Of a stretch of 64,000 bases of DNA, positions 52,775 through 61,890 are shown piece by piece (the first letter of the stretch is position 1; the number at the start of each line of letters is the position of its first letter). The notes beneath the pieces were generated by a model, which ran no database searches, was not told the origin of the DNA, and saw nothing but the letters and a program-made list of their open reading frames with translations. The position numbers and the translations under genes are program-made. This DNA comes from Turneriella parva DSM 21527 (lineage in GTDB: Bacteria > Spirochaetota > Leptospiria > Turneriellales > Turneriellaceae), in assembly GCF_000266885.1 (NCBI RefSeq), contig NC_018020.1:2728001-2792000 (forward strand), read 5' to 3'.

Positions 52775-53265
52775 GCCAGTTTTTGTTTCAGAATATTCAG
52801 GCCGCGGGAAAGCCGGGACTTTACCGTGCCAGGTTTAATTTCCAGTTTGTCGACGATTTCGCGTGCAGAAAAGCCGAGCAAAGTCAGTTCGACCACCCGG
52901 GCGTAATGGTCTGGCAGCGTTGCCAGAGCTTCAACCAGCGCATCGCGTTCGTCAAAACTTTCGGGCGCCGTCGCCTCGCTGTAGCGCAGTTTTTCCCTTT
53001 TTGCCGCGAGAAACTTTTCGGCTTTCGTCTCTTCACGTTTACAGCGCTGGTTCATGCGCAGCGATTCATTTTTTGCAATGGTATAAAGGTATGACCGAAG
53101 TTTCGTATCGTCTTCGAGTCTGTTTTTTTTCAGGGCCCGGTAGGCCCTGATGTAGACCTCTTGCGCGACATCGTCAATTGCATACGCAAAGCGGGAATCG
53201 AGGTACCGGCGAATCGCCGCCAGTACCGGTTTTCTCGTTTCTTCGATGATCTGCGCGAATTCCAT
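52771..53265 (-). CDS. ECF RNA polymerase sigma factor
   Basis: A 164-residue sigma-70 group 4 protein. Region 2 (AIDDVAQEVYIRAYRALKKN, KLRSYLYTIAKNESLRMNQR) and region 4 (LATLPDHYARVVELTLLGFS, KPGTVKSRLSRGLNILKQ) are both present; no region 3. It lies downstream of a Spy-like lipoprotein gene (15 bp) and upstream of a membrane protein, which suggests envelope-stress control. Confidence 0.92.
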   Translation of the reverse strand: MEFAQIIEETRKPVLAAIRRYLDSRFAYAIDDVAQEVYIRAYRALKKNRLEDDTKLRSYLYTIAKNESLRMNQRCKREETKAEKFLAAKREKLRYSEATAPESFDERDALVEALATLPDHYARVVELTLLGFSAREIVDKLEIKPGTVKSRLSRGLNILKQKLA

Positions 53266-53280
53266 CGTGGGTGTCGGGGA

Positions 53281-53733
53281 CTATTTTTCTCCCATGAAGC
53301 GGCTCATGTGCTTTTGCAAGAGGTCGGCAGATTTATTGCGCTGCTCGGGCGTCAGTACCTTGTGAAATTCAACAATTTTGGCGAGAAACTGTTCTTCTGC
53401 CCGGTCACGCATCTGCTGGTGCTTCTTCTTGAGCTCGGTCAGTTTCGCCTGATCGATCGTGTCTTTGCGCATCAGTTCGGTGAACTGCTTCAACTGCGCT
53501 TCGCGCTCGGTTTTTTCGGCTGCATGCTTCGCAAGCAGGTCGGCTTTAATGGCGGCCAGCGTCTGTTTTTGGCTGTCGTTCAGATCGAGCTCTTTTGTGA
53601 TTTTCTTCGTCACCCATTCGGCGCGCTCTTCGGGCGATTTGTGTTTCCAGTTGCGGCAGGCCGCCGCAGTGAGTAGAGTCATCGCGCCGAGTACGATCAG
53701 CACGCGGCGCAGGGTATTTTGAGTGTATGTCAT
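53281..53733 (-). CDS. Spy/CpxP-like periplasmic lipoprotein
   Basis: A 150-residue protein with a lipoprotein signal (VLGAMTLLTAAAC) and a highly charged helical body with two LTxxQ-like motifs (LDLNDSQKQTLAAIKADLLA and FHKVLTPEQRNKSADLL). This design is that of the Spy/CpxP family, chaperones or sensors of envelope stress. First gene of the sigma-factor operon, so it may feed the stress signal to the sigma/anti-sigma pair. Confidence 0.75.
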   Translation of the reverse strand: MTYTQNTLRRVLIVLGAMTLLTAAACRNWKHKSPEERAEWVTKKITKELDLNDSQKQTLAAIKADLLAKHAAEKTEREAQLKQFTELMRKDTIDQAKLTELKKKHQQMRDRAEEQFLAKIVEFHKVLTPEQRNKSADLLQKHMSRFMGEK

Positions 53734-53853
53734 ATGGTTTCTGAGTCTCCTTCAGGGGTGAATTGCGGCCCCTGATAACTCTGCTGACCCATAATATAAT
53801 AAAAAGTTCCAAAAGCGCTTTACGTTTTTTCTCCCGTATAAACGACCGCAGAT

Positions 53854-55155
53854 ATGCCGATTTACTTCTTGCAAAAACTGCCGCGCCGGCTGTCGCCAGT
53901 CGTCGCGGGTTTCTTGCTGGTGACAATCCCCCTTGCTGCTGCGGGCAAGGTGTACGTGAAACAGTACACTCCGATGCTTTCGGCGCCTTCTGAAAAATCT
54001 GGCAAGCCGTTGAAAAATCTGGCGATCAATGAGGTTGTGACGGTTGTTTATACCGAAGAGGCGCTTGAACTCACCGACCTGTCGCAGGCATGGGTACGCA
54101 TCAGGGCCGCAGACGGGCGCGAGGGTTTTGTGAGGCTCGGCATGCTGTCAAAAGAGGTTCAGGCTGAGCCTGAAATTGCGATTGCGTTTCGCGACATCGA
54201 AAAGAAATCTTATGTGACCGCCGATGCGCTGTATGTCCGCGTGAATCCCGACCGCAACGCGCGCGAGGTGGGCATGCTGGTCAGAAACACGCAGGTGAGT
54301 GTGCTCGAGCTGTCAGACAGCGACGACTACATCGACGGGCGCGCAGCCAAATGGGCCCGAGTGAGGGCCCTCGACGAGGTTGAAGGCTGGGTTTTCTCAG
54401 GCTATCTCAGCGACGAACCCCGGCCTGAGAGTGTGGGCCCGGCAAACGAACCCAAAGAAGACCCGAACCACATCATGAATGGTAATTCGAAAACCGTAAA
54501 GCCCCCATACCTCGGCGTGCGCGATGAGCCGAGCGCATATGGCACGGTCATCGGGCGCATACGCCAGGGCAAAAGCGTGCGCATTGTCGAACGACAGTCC
54601 AGTTGGGAAAATCTTGCAGGCCTCAGATCGGTTTGGGTGCGCGTGCAGGCAGACGGTCTCGATGGTTGGGTTTACGGAGGATTTTTATCGAGCTCGGGTT
54701 ATACGATGAGCTCAGATAGTCTCGACAAACCGTTCATATTGCCACTCGACCCATCGAGCTACCGGCGAACGAGCAAATATGGCGGCCGCACGCACCCGAT
54801 CAGCAAGGTGCCGTCGTTTCATACTGGCGTCGATCTCGCTGCTTCAGGTGGCACTCCAATTTACGCAGCCGGCGATGGCGTCGTTGAGGTTCAGAACGAT
54901 CACACAGGCTATGGTATTTTGACCGTGGTACGCCATGAAAACGGGCTTGTCTCGTACTATGCGCACCAACGCAAACGCTATAAACAGACGGGTGACCGCG
55001 TGACAGCCGGCGAGGTGATCGGCGAAGTAGGCACCACCGGCAACTCGACAGGCAACCACCTGCATTTTGAAGTGCGCACCAATTACAATGATACCCATTT
55101 TAATCCTGATTTATATGTGCCGTTTCCCGAAGCGCAGGACGCGCAAGAGCCATGA
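53854..55155 (+). CDS. M23 metallopeptidase with SH3 domains
   Basis: A 433-residue exported protein (signal VAGFLLVTIPLAAAG). Three SH3-type modules at about 30-110, 120-180 and 205-270 are followed by a LytM/M23 domain with GGRTHPI, FHTGVDLAASGGTPIYAAGD (zinc His/Asp) and the second His pair in GNHLHFEVRTN. It cleaves peptidoglycan peptide bridges. The catalytic zinc ligands are present. Its stop overlaps the start of the ankyrin gene (ATGA). Confidence 0.9.
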   Translation: MPIYFLQKLPRRLSPVVAGFLLVTIPLAAAGKVYVKQYTPMLSAPSEKSGKPLKNLAINEVVTVVYTEEALELTDLSQAWVRIRAADGREGFVRLGMLSKEVQAEPEIAIAFRDIEKKSYVTADALYVRVNPDRNAREVGMLVRNTQVSVLELSDSDDYIDGRAAKWARVRALDEVEGWVFSGYLSDEPRPESVGPANEPKEDPNHIMNGNSKTVKPPYLGVRDEPSAYGTVIGRIRQGKSVRIVERQSSWENLAGLRSVWVRVQADGLDGWVYGGFLSSSGYTMSSDSLDKPFILPLDPSSYRRTSKYGGRTHPISKVPSFHTGVDLAASGGTPIYAAGDGVVEVQNDHTGYGILTVVRHENGLVSYYAHQRKRYKQTGDRVTAGEVIGEVGTTGNSTGNHLHFEVRTNYNDTHFNPDLYVPFPEAQDAQEP

Positions 55156-58112
55156 GTAAAAAGACATTGCAGAATTACTATCGCAGCGCAGCTGCGATAG
55201 TAATTCTGTCCTCTCCGCTTTTCGCCGGGCCGCAAGAAGATTTTCTCGCAGCGATGCGGCGTTCGAATCTGAAGGCCGCGCAGAAGGCACATGCTTCAGG
55301 CCAGGTCGACCCGAACGCGGCCGATGAAAAGGGTAAACGCGCGCTGCACTTCGTCTGCGAAGCAGGCAATCTCGCCGCGTTCCAGTGGCTTGTCGAAGTG
55401 CAGGCAGATCTGGCCGCGAAAGACGGCGACGGCAGCACCTGCCTGCACGGTGTTATGAAAGCCCGAAATCCACTGCCTGTTTTGGCAGCTGCGCTCGAAC
55501 GGGGGCTCGACAAGAACGCCGTCAACAATAAGGGGCAGACGCCGCTCATGCTGGCAGTTCAGCTCGGCAAGAAACCCGTTTTTGAAGCGCTCTTAAAGGC
55601 AGGTGCAGACCTGAACCGCAACGATGCCGAGGGCCTATCGCCGCTCGCCAAATCAGTGCAGCTGCGCAGGATTGACTACTTAAATAGTCTCATCGCCGCC
55701 GGGGCGAATGTGAACGCGACCCCTAACGCACCTTTGGGGCTTTCATACGACACGAACCAGATCAAGGCTTTCGAAGCTCTCGCCAAAGCCGGCGCGAACC
55801 TCAATGCCACGCATGAAAAATCGGGATTACCCCTGCTGATCGAGATGATCCGAAAAGAGCGCAATGTCTTTGCCAAGTTTGCGATCGAAAACGGTGTAAA
55901 CCTGAACATCGCCGACGCCGAAGGCAATGGCCCGCTCATCATGGTCGTCAAACAGACGGTGCCCGACCTGTTGCCGGTGTTACTTTCGCGTGGCCTTTCC
56001 GTTGAAAGCCGTGATGCGTCGGGCAAAACCCTGCTGCAGATCACACACCAGAACATTATGGCGCGGTTAACCCCGGCGCGGGCGAAACTTTTTCGCGCGC
56101 TGCTCGATGCAGGGGCAAACCCGAATACGCTCTCGGCGAGCGGACGCCCCTTGCTGTTTGATCAGTCTGAATCGGGTCGATACACACAGGTCAATGACCT
56201 GCTTGAAAAGGGCGCCGATTTTAATGTGCGCGACAAAACGGGTAATCTCGTTATCCACACTACGGCGCAAAGAAACCAGCTCGGCACGATGAAACTTGTC
56301 GCTGCAAAATTCACCGACATCAATATCACCGGCGACAGCGGCAACACCGCCGCGCATTTCGCGGCGCGTTCGGGCGGTACAGGCATCTTGAAACTTCTGA
56401 AAGACCGGGGCGCGAACCTCGAGCTGAAGAACAACGCAGGCGATACGCCGCTTTCGGTGGCGATCGGCAGGCAAGACCCCACAACCACACGCGCACTCAT
56501 CGGCCTCGGGGTTTCGCTCAGCGACGAAGGCCGTAACACTCCGCTCATGATGGAAATTGCCAAATCGGGCGCGGTGAACGGAAAAACCGTCGAGCTTCTG
56601 ACGGTGCTGAAAAAAGCCGGGGCCAATATCAACACGACGAACCGGTACGGCAACAATGCCCTGGCATACGCCCTCAACCGCAAGAATTTCAAGATGGCCG
56701 ATGCGTTTCTGAAAGCCGGTGCGCAGAGCGAAGCGAAAGACCTGCAAGGAAATACCTTGCTGCACAAGCTGGCGCTCAGCAGCCGCTACAGCAGAATCAA
56801 AAACCAGGAACTGCAGGAGTGGCTGTATCTCGTGCTCGGCTACCAGCACAGCGACTTTCAGAATAACGCGGGCGATACCGCGCTGCACCTTGCCGCAGTC
56901 AAAGATAACAACCCTGATCTCGAGGGTGCGCAACAGCTTTTCGAATCACTGGTGAATTTCGGCGCGTCGGTGACGGTGCGCAATGCCTCGGGCCGCACAC
57001 CATACGATCTCGCGCAGGGCGTCGGTTGGCAGACGATTGCTGCGGCCAATTTGCCGGCAGCAAGCTATGCCATCGGCGTTGAGCCGATGCTGACAAGTCT
57101 TGAACCCGACCGCATTATTCGGCTAAGCACCGCGGGGCGTGATTTTTTTGCCGCCGGCGCGCAGGGCAGCACAACCCGAGTCTTTCGCCTCGATGACGAC
57201 CTGCGCGTGCGGGCGCAGCAAGAGTTTCAGAACGTGCAGGCGCTCGCTGCCTCAGGCGACGGTGTCGTGATCGCGGGCGTAAGGCCCGGCGAAATCGATG
57301 GAGCAGAAGACAAAAAATGTAAACCGGGCCAGAACCTTGTTGTCTATGTGATGCAGCTCGACAGCTCGCTTGCCCCCCGGTGGGAGAATACCTGGGGCAA
57401 ACCCGGCAGCTGCCAAAGGTCGCTCGTGCACGCGGTGACCACAGATGCGCAAGGCAATGTTTTCGCGCTCGTCGAATTTTCGGGCAGGCGCACTTTAAGG
57501 CGCCTTAGCTCGGCCGGTGCGCTCGAAGCTGCCGAGTTTGCCCGCAGCGACCGTTTCAGCGAAATGCAGGTGATGGCCGATGGTAATATTGCCCTGATGG
57601 CGCAGAACCAGATTTTTAGCGCTGAAACGGGCAAAACCACCGGCCGGCTGACCAAAGCGCGTTCGTTCAGGCAGCTTGCGCTCGCACCCTCTGGCACAAG
57701 ATATTACGCGGGGGATTTCACCCGTCTTCAATTCCGGCGCGGTATTTCTCTTGCGGCTGAAGATAGTGAAGGATCGCCGCGCTGGACCCGCAATTTCGCC
57801 GGCGACGAGAACCTTAGCGTCGAAAGAATATCCGCGAGCGATGGTTATGTCTGCATCGCAGGCCGAACGACCGGCGCACTGCACGGGCAGGCGCACTCGA
57901 CGCCGGGCAAGAATACCGATATTTACGTGATGTGCAGCGATTCCGCGGGGCACCGGCTTTTCACGAGGCTTTTTCCCGCGGCGGCGATGCAGCTCGTCGA
58001 GATGCGCGTCAATAGCAGAGGTGTGTCTGCGCTTGCGTTTCAGACAAACGATAAGAAAAATCCCGATGTCGTCTTGCGCCGCATCGACAAGAACGGCGGC
58101 GTGCTGCAATAA
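55152..58112 (+). CDS. Large exported ankyrin-repeat protein
   Basis: 986 residues with a signal peptide (AAAIVILSSPLFAG). About 17 ankyrin repeats span residues 35-640 (KRALHFVCEAGNLAAFQWLV, GQTPLMLAVQLGKKPVFEAL, GNTAAHFAARSGGTGILKLL, GDTPLSVAIGRQDP). The C-terminal third (650-980) is beta-rich with propeller-like segments (IIRLSTAGRDFFAAGAQGST, VFALVEFSGRRTLRRLSSAG). Probably a periplasmic protein-binding scaffold coupled with the M23 peptidase. Ends 1 bp from the convergent OmpA gene. Confidence 0.82.
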   Translation: MSKKTLQNYYRSAAAIVILSSPLFAGPQEDFLAAMRRSNLKAAQKAHASGQVDPNAADEKGKRALHFVCEAGNLAAFQWLVEVQADLAAKDGDGSTCLHGVMKARNPLPVLAAALERGLDKNAVNNKGQTPLMLAVQLGKKPVFEALLKAGADLNRNDAEGLSPLAKSVQLRRIDYLNSLIAAGANVNATPNAPLGLSYDTNQIKAFEALAKAGANLNATHEKSGLPLLIEMIRKERNVFAKFAIENGVNLNIADAEGNGPLIMVVKQTVPDLLPVLLSRGLSVESRDASGKTLLQITHQNIMARLTPARAKLFRALLDAGANPNTLSASGRPLLFDQSESGRYTQVNDLLEKGADFNVRDKTGNLVIHTTAQRNQLGTMKLVAAKFTDINITGDSGNTAAHFAARSGGTGILKLLKDRGANLELKNNAGDTPLSVAIGRQDPTTTRALIGLGVSLSDEGRNTPLMMEIAKSGAVNGKTVELLTVLKKAGANINTTNRYGNNALAYALNRKNFKMADAFLKAGAQSEAKDLQGNTLLHKLALSSRYSRIKNQELQEWLYLVLGYQHSDFQNNAGDTALHLAAVKDNNPDLEGAQQLFESLVNFGASVTVRNASGRTPYDLAQGVGWQTIAAANLPAASYAIGVEPMLTSLEPDRIIRLSTAGRDFFAAGAQGSTTRVFRLDDDLRVRAQQEFQNVQALAASGDGVVIAGVRPGEIDGAEDKKCKPGQNLVVYVMQLDSSLAPRWENTWGKPGSCQRSLVHAVTTDAQGNVFALVEFSGRRTLRRLSSAGALEAAEFARSDRFSEMQVMADGNIALMAQNQIFSAETGKTTGRLTKARSFRQLALAPSGTRYYAGDFTRLQFRRGISLAAEDSEGSPRWTRNFAGDENLSVERISASDGYVCIAGRTTGALHGQAHSTPGKNTDIYVMCSDSAGHRLFTRLFPAAAMQLVEMRVNSRGVSALAFQTNDKKNPDVVLRRIDKNGGVLQ
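55170..55208 (+). promoter_or_regulatory. Perfect 18-bp-arm hairpin at the start of the ankyrin gene
   Basis: CAGAATTACTATCGCAGC (55170-55187), a GCA loop, and GCTGCGATAGTAATTCTG (55191-55208). It begins 18 nt after the ankyrin start codon and encodes part of the signal peptide (QNYYRSAAAIVIL). In mRNA such a stem next to the start codon could limit translation of the downstream gene or act as a partial processing/termination point. No T-run follows. Confidence 0.65.
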
Positions 58113-58113
58113 A

Positions 58114-59415
58114 CTATTTATCCAGCAGAATAATTTCGACGCGGCGATTTTTTGCCCGACCGTCAGCAATCGAATTGTCGGCGATCGGGTCACGGGCCCC
58201 GCGCCCTTCGTAGCTCAGCGTGTCGGGGTTCAGGTCGGCCTTGTCGATCAGGTACTCTGCTACGGTGGCTGCGCGTTTCTCTGAAAGTTGCTGGTTATAT
58301 TTCTCATCGCCCGTGCTGTCGGTGTGCCCCCGCACACGTATGTGGCGGTTCTTCAGCGCAGCGAGCGGCTTGCCGATCTGCTTTAGCACCGACTTGGCGT
58401 CGCTGCTCAGGCTCGCGCTGTCGGTGTCGAAAAACACATCGGGCAGGGAAATGGCGACACCATGATCTGTCACACGCACCGAAATCTGCGGGTTCTCGGT
58501 GACCAATTCTTCGCGCAGTTTCTCGGCGAGCGTTATTTTTTCGGGGTCGGTGCGCGCCTGAAATTTACGGTAGTAGCTTCGGCTTTTGATTTTGAATTCG
58601 TTCGCGATACCGGCTTCGTTGACGATAATCACGTTATAGTCTTCTTGCGCGTAGTAGGGTATACCCTGCGCCGAGTCCCAGAACCAGATTGAGGTTACAT
58701 AACCAAATACACGCGGCCCGCCCTGTTCGGCGTCGCCGAAATTGAGCTCATAGTTGGCGATGAACTTGTGGCAATTTTTCTCTCCGTCTTGCGATTTGAC
58801 ATTCTCGAGGCCGCGGTATTCGTAACGCACATTGAAAGGTACCGTCACAAGGTCGGTGAAGCGCATGACTTCTGCGCCGGGTTTTTCCCAGGTTGTACCC
58901 GGTTCCATCGCAGCTTCGTCTTTGAGCGCGGGGTCCCGCGTTTCAGAAAACGTCGGCACCGAGCGTATGTTCGGCATGTATTGCCCTGCCGGCACGGTGA
59001 ACATACCGGCGGGTGTCAGAAAAAAACTTGCATTGTGCCGCTCAGTCTCGGTAAAGGGGCTGTCTGAACCGCTGCCGCGCACCAGGGTTGTGAAGGTGCC
59101 TTCGAGCTGGTAGCCCTGCGCCGCGTCGACTGCGCGCGTTTCGAGCAACACCCGGTGAAACACCGAGCGTTTCTCAGAGGTTGCCCCGGTTTTGATCACC
59201 TGTTCTGAGAATTTCTTAAGCTCGAGAATTTCGCCGCTCTCAAAATGCCAGCGCAGAACTTTGCCCTCGCCTTCGGCCAAAACATCGGGCGTGGGTTTCT
59301 TCTCGGGCTTGCCACCCGAACGCGTCGCTGGTTTTGCGGCAACTGCAGCGCCACTGCTGCCTAAGGCAAACGCCAGCAGAAACACGAAAGATCCCCACCG
59401 TCGGCCGGCTTTCAT
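58114..59415 (-). CDS. OmpA-family outer-membrane protein
   Basis: A 433-residue protein: signal peptide (VFLLAFALGSSGAAVAA), a beta-rich middle (FESGEILELKKFSEQVIKTG ... SIWFWDSAQGIPYYAQEDYN) and a C-terminal OmpA/MotB peptidoglycan-binding domain (VFFDTDSASLSSDAKSVL, HIRVRGHTDSTGDEKYNQ, LSEKRAATVAEYLI, ADGRAKNRRVEIILL). It links the outer envelope to the cell wall. The middle part is a family I do not recognise. Confidence 0.85.
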   Translation of the reverse strand: MKAGRRWGSFVFLLAFALGSSGAAVAAKPATRSGGKPEKKPTPDVLAEGEGKVLRWHFESGEILELKKFSEQVIKTGATSEKRSVFHRVLLETRAVDAAQGYQLEGTFTTLVRGSGSDSPFTETERHNASFFLTPAGMFTVPAGQYMPNIRSVPTFSETRDPALKDEAAMEPGTTWEKPGAEVMRFTDLVTVPFNVRYEYRGLENVKSQDGEKNCHKFIANYELNFGDAEQGGPRVFGYVTSIWFWDSAQGIPYYAQEDYNVIIVNEAGIANEFKIKSRSYYRKFQARTDPEKITLAEKLREELVTENPQISVRVTDHGVAISLPDVFFDTDSASLSSDAKSVLKQIGKPLAALKNRHIRVRGHTDSTGDEKYNQQLSEKRAATVAEYLIDKADLNPDTLSYEGRGARDPIADNSIADGRAKNRRVEIILLDK

Positions 59416-59548
59416 TCTTTACCCATTAGACGTTGCAGGCCATACATTTGGTCGGCAATTTAAGCATCCCCGGCCCATGCGCCCAGTATCGGGGTACCGA
59501 GGCAAGCATATTATGTCACATCAGCCATCTTGAGCTACGCGGCAGGTC

Positions 59549-59647
59549 GCAAAACGACGAACTTCAGGAAAAGTTCCGCGATTTTCGAAGCGTAAATCGC
59601 TCTATGAACGGGCTGAGGCCCGCTTTTCCCGAATTTCGTCGTTTTGC
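59549..59647. ncRNA. Multibranched structured element between ompA-like and GT9 genes
   Basis: Outer stem of 13 perfect pairs, GCAAAACGACGAA (59549-59561) with TTCGTCGTTTTGC (59635-59647). Second stem GGAAAAG (59567-59573) with CTTTTCC (59623-59629). Two inner hairpins: GCGATTT (59578-59584)/AAATCGC (59594-59600) and CGGGC (59609-59613)/GCCCG (59618-59622) around TGAG. The 280-bp gap around it has no gene. It is 134 nt upstream of the OmpA start, so on the minus strand it could be a leader RNA; alternatively a terminator of the GT9 gene or a cruciform repeat. Confidence 0.45.
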
Positions 59648-59694
59648 TTTAGCTCTAAAATATCGAATAAGGCGATCTGCCGCGTAGCCTTGGT

Positions 59695-60738
59695 TCATTT
59701 CGCGCGGCGCAACTGGGCGCTGAGGCTTGCCGCCCAGAGTTCGCCGCTGAGATCGCGCATGCACTGCCACGCGTTCGGGTTTTTGCAGATGACCTCACCG
59801 GGAAACGGCGTGCAGGGCCGGCAGGCAAACTCACCCGTCAGCGCCCGCGCGCGGGTTGAAAATGGCTGCCAGACGCGCTCGTTGAGCGGGCCAAAGAGGC
59901 TGAGGCTCGGCACACTCGAAAACGCCGCAAGATTCAGAAGCTCGGCGTCAGTGCCTGTCACCCACAGGGCGCCGGCCGCAAGCGGCAGCAATTTTTCAAC
60001 AGGGGGATTCAGCACGAGCTGCGTATTTTCAATTGCGCGCTCGGTCATATACGCGCTCAGTTTCTTCGCATAGCTCTTTATCCCTGCTGCCTGAGTGTCA
60101 CCTTCACCCCGGCTGCTCCGTATCACCAAAGTACAGCTTTCGCTGCGCGTGATCAGATTCAAAAGTTTCTGCAGCTGCGGGGTGAGGTGTTCGGTCGCCG
60201 CATCAGCGAGGTCCATCGCGATTAAACCCTGAACGTTGCCGCTAGCCTCAGAATCACCGATCTCGGGCGGCCGGGGCATTTGCCAGTCAGCGACTTTTTC
60301 GCCGCTCAGATGCTCAAAGAAAATCTTGAGCTGGTGAACAAAGTGGTGGTTTTCTGCATTGTACGGCAGGCTATGGTTGAGCGGCGTCCATGAGCGTAAC
60401 GGCGCAAAGCCTGCGCGGTTTGTTACCCCTGCCAGCCGGCAGGCCCAGCGCAGTGACCGGTCGGCCTTCGGGTCTGGGTTCAAAAAGACAACGGTTTTGT
60501 ATTTATGTGCGAGCAGAAAAAACCACTGTTTCAAAAACTTTTCGGGCAGATCGCTCGGGTACGAGAAATCTTCGCAGAGGGGCAGTGCCTTCTCTTTACC
60601 GACAGCAAAAAAATCGGGTTTGGCATTAAAGCGCCTGTGCCAGAGCGAGAGAAAATATGTGGCGAAGAGCTGGTAACGCGGGTCGCCTGTTGAAACAATC
60701 AGCGTCTTACCCGGGTATTGAATGCGGCGCAGTTTCAT
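59695..60738 (-). CDS. Glycosyltransferase family 9-like protein
   Basis: A 347-residue cytoplasmic GT-B type protein. N-terminal KTLIVSTGDPRYQLFATYFL, middle ACRLAGVTNRAGFAPLRSWT, and C-terminal donor-site segment LWVTGTDAELLNLAAFSSVP with FGPLNERVWQPFS, as in heptosyltransferases (GT9, …D-T-G…H-L-A…, LFGPT-type). It likely adds sugar to lipopolysaccharide core. Overlaps tilS by 4 nt. Confidence 0.75.
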   Translation of the reverse strand: MKLRRIQYPGKTLIVSTGDPRYQLFATYFLSLWHRRFNAKPDFFAVGKEKALPLCEDFSYPSDLPEKFLKQWFFLLAHKYKTVVFLNPDPKADRSLRWACRLAGVTNRAGFAPLRSWTPLNHSLPYNAENHHFVHQLKIFFEHLSGEKVADWQMPRPPEIGDSEASGNVQGLIAMDLADAATEHLTPQLQKLLNLITRSESCTLVIRSSRGEGDTQAAGIKSYAKKLSAYMTERAIENTQLVLNPPVEKLLPLAAGALWVTGTDAELLNLAAFSSVPSLSLFGPLNERVWQPFSTRARALTGEFACRPCTPFPGEVICKNPNAWQCMRDLSGELWAASLSAQLRRAK

Positions 60739-61889
60739 CGCGGGGTCGCCTCGTAGAAATCGATGAGATCCGCATGTTTCTGAGACTGGCTGTTCAGATA
60801 GACAATCGTCTGTCGGCGCTGCCGGGGCGAGAGCCTCTGCTCGCTGAAGATTTTTGCGACCGACTTGTGGCCATAAGGGGTGCTGAGTTTCACACTGCGC
60901 GTGATACTGTCGCCGCGCATAAAGGGCCGGTCGCTCTGTGCTGGCCGAAGTTTTTCTGCAAGCCCGCGGCGAAAAATGACAAGCTCTTGCTGGCCCTGTG
61001 TCTCACGGTGCGCAAAAAACGGGGGTAGCGAAAACGGAAGATTCTGCGCGCGGTCAAAGTGGTTGCGCGTGAACCGGCGTGAAACGCCGAGGCGTCTGCA
61101 GGCTGTAAAAACGGTGCGTGCCTGCATCATTGGCTGCAGCGCGTCAAAATCGTGCGCCGCAAGGCGATATTCTCGGCTGCTGACCCGATGAAATTCAGGC
61201 AGTGCCGGCACCGCGTTGTTTTCGGGTATGAATTCATTCTGAATTTCGCGGCGAATGCGGTTGCGCGCGAACGCCATATCGTCGTTCGCCGGGTCTTCGA
61301 ACCATCGGATGCCGGCGCGTTGAGCGATTTCACGAATCTGTTCACGCGTGCATTGGGCGAGCGGGCGTATAAACCCTGTAATCGCGTCGGTGAAAGATTC
61401 TTGGGGCAGGGCATTATCGGGTATCTGGCGCTCTTTTCTGAGGCTCACGGTTTCAAAGTAATCGCTTCGGTTATGCCCCGTCACCACCGGAGCTGGTGAA
61501 AGCTCATTGGCGCCCAATGCACGTGCAATGAGTCGCAGACGACGGCGGCGCGTCAGCGACGCAGCGTGTTCCCAGCTGGTGCGCAGCCGTCGGCGAATTC
61601 GGTCGATATTTGCGTTGGTGACGACGAGGCTGAATCTGCCAAAGGTTGCCACGCGCGCGTGTTCAGCCGCCAGCTGCAGCACCCTCTGGCGTTCGGGTTC
61701 AACTTCACCGGCATAGTGGTGCAGGTACCAGGCAATCACACGTAGATTTTTCTGAGACGCTGCCATGCTGCAGCACAGGTCGAGCGCGAGCAAGCTGTCG
61801 GCGCCGCCTGAGATTGCCACGACGATATTGCTGTGTCCCTGAGCGGCGCGGGTTAGCACTGCGAGGCCTTGCTCGAGTGGCATCGGCAC
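60735..61889 (-). CDS. tilS: tRNA(Ile)-lysidine synthetase
   Basis: A 384-residue protein; start Met at 61889 or 61883. PP-loop ATP pyrophosphatase motif VVAISGGADSLLALDLC, VVTGHNRSDYFETVSLRKER, IRPLAQCTREQIREIAQRAG and WFEDPANDDMAFARNRIRRE are the TilS blocks. It modifies C34 of tRNA-Ile(CAU) to lysidine. The C-terminal part is shortened and variable relative to E. coli TilS. Confidence 0.9.
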   Translation of the reverse strand: MPMPLEQGLAVLTRAAQGHSNIVVAISGGADSLLALDLCCSMAASQKNLRVIAWYLHHYAGEVEPERQRVLQLAAEHARVATFGRFSLVVTNANIDRIRRRLRTSWEHAASLTRRRRLRLIARALGANELSPAPVVTGHNRSDYFETVSLRKERQIPDNALPQESFTDAITGFIRPLAQCTREQIREIAQRAGIRWFEDPANDDMAFARNRIRREIQNEFIPENNAVPALPEFHRVSSREYRLAAHDFDALQPMMQARTVFTACRRLGVSRRFTRNHFDRAQNLPFSLPPFFAHRETQGQQELVIFRRGLAEKLRPAQSDRPFMRGDSITRSVKLSTPYGHKSVAKIFSEQRLSPRQRRQTIVYLNSQSQKHADLIDFYEATPR

Positions 61890-61890
61890 C

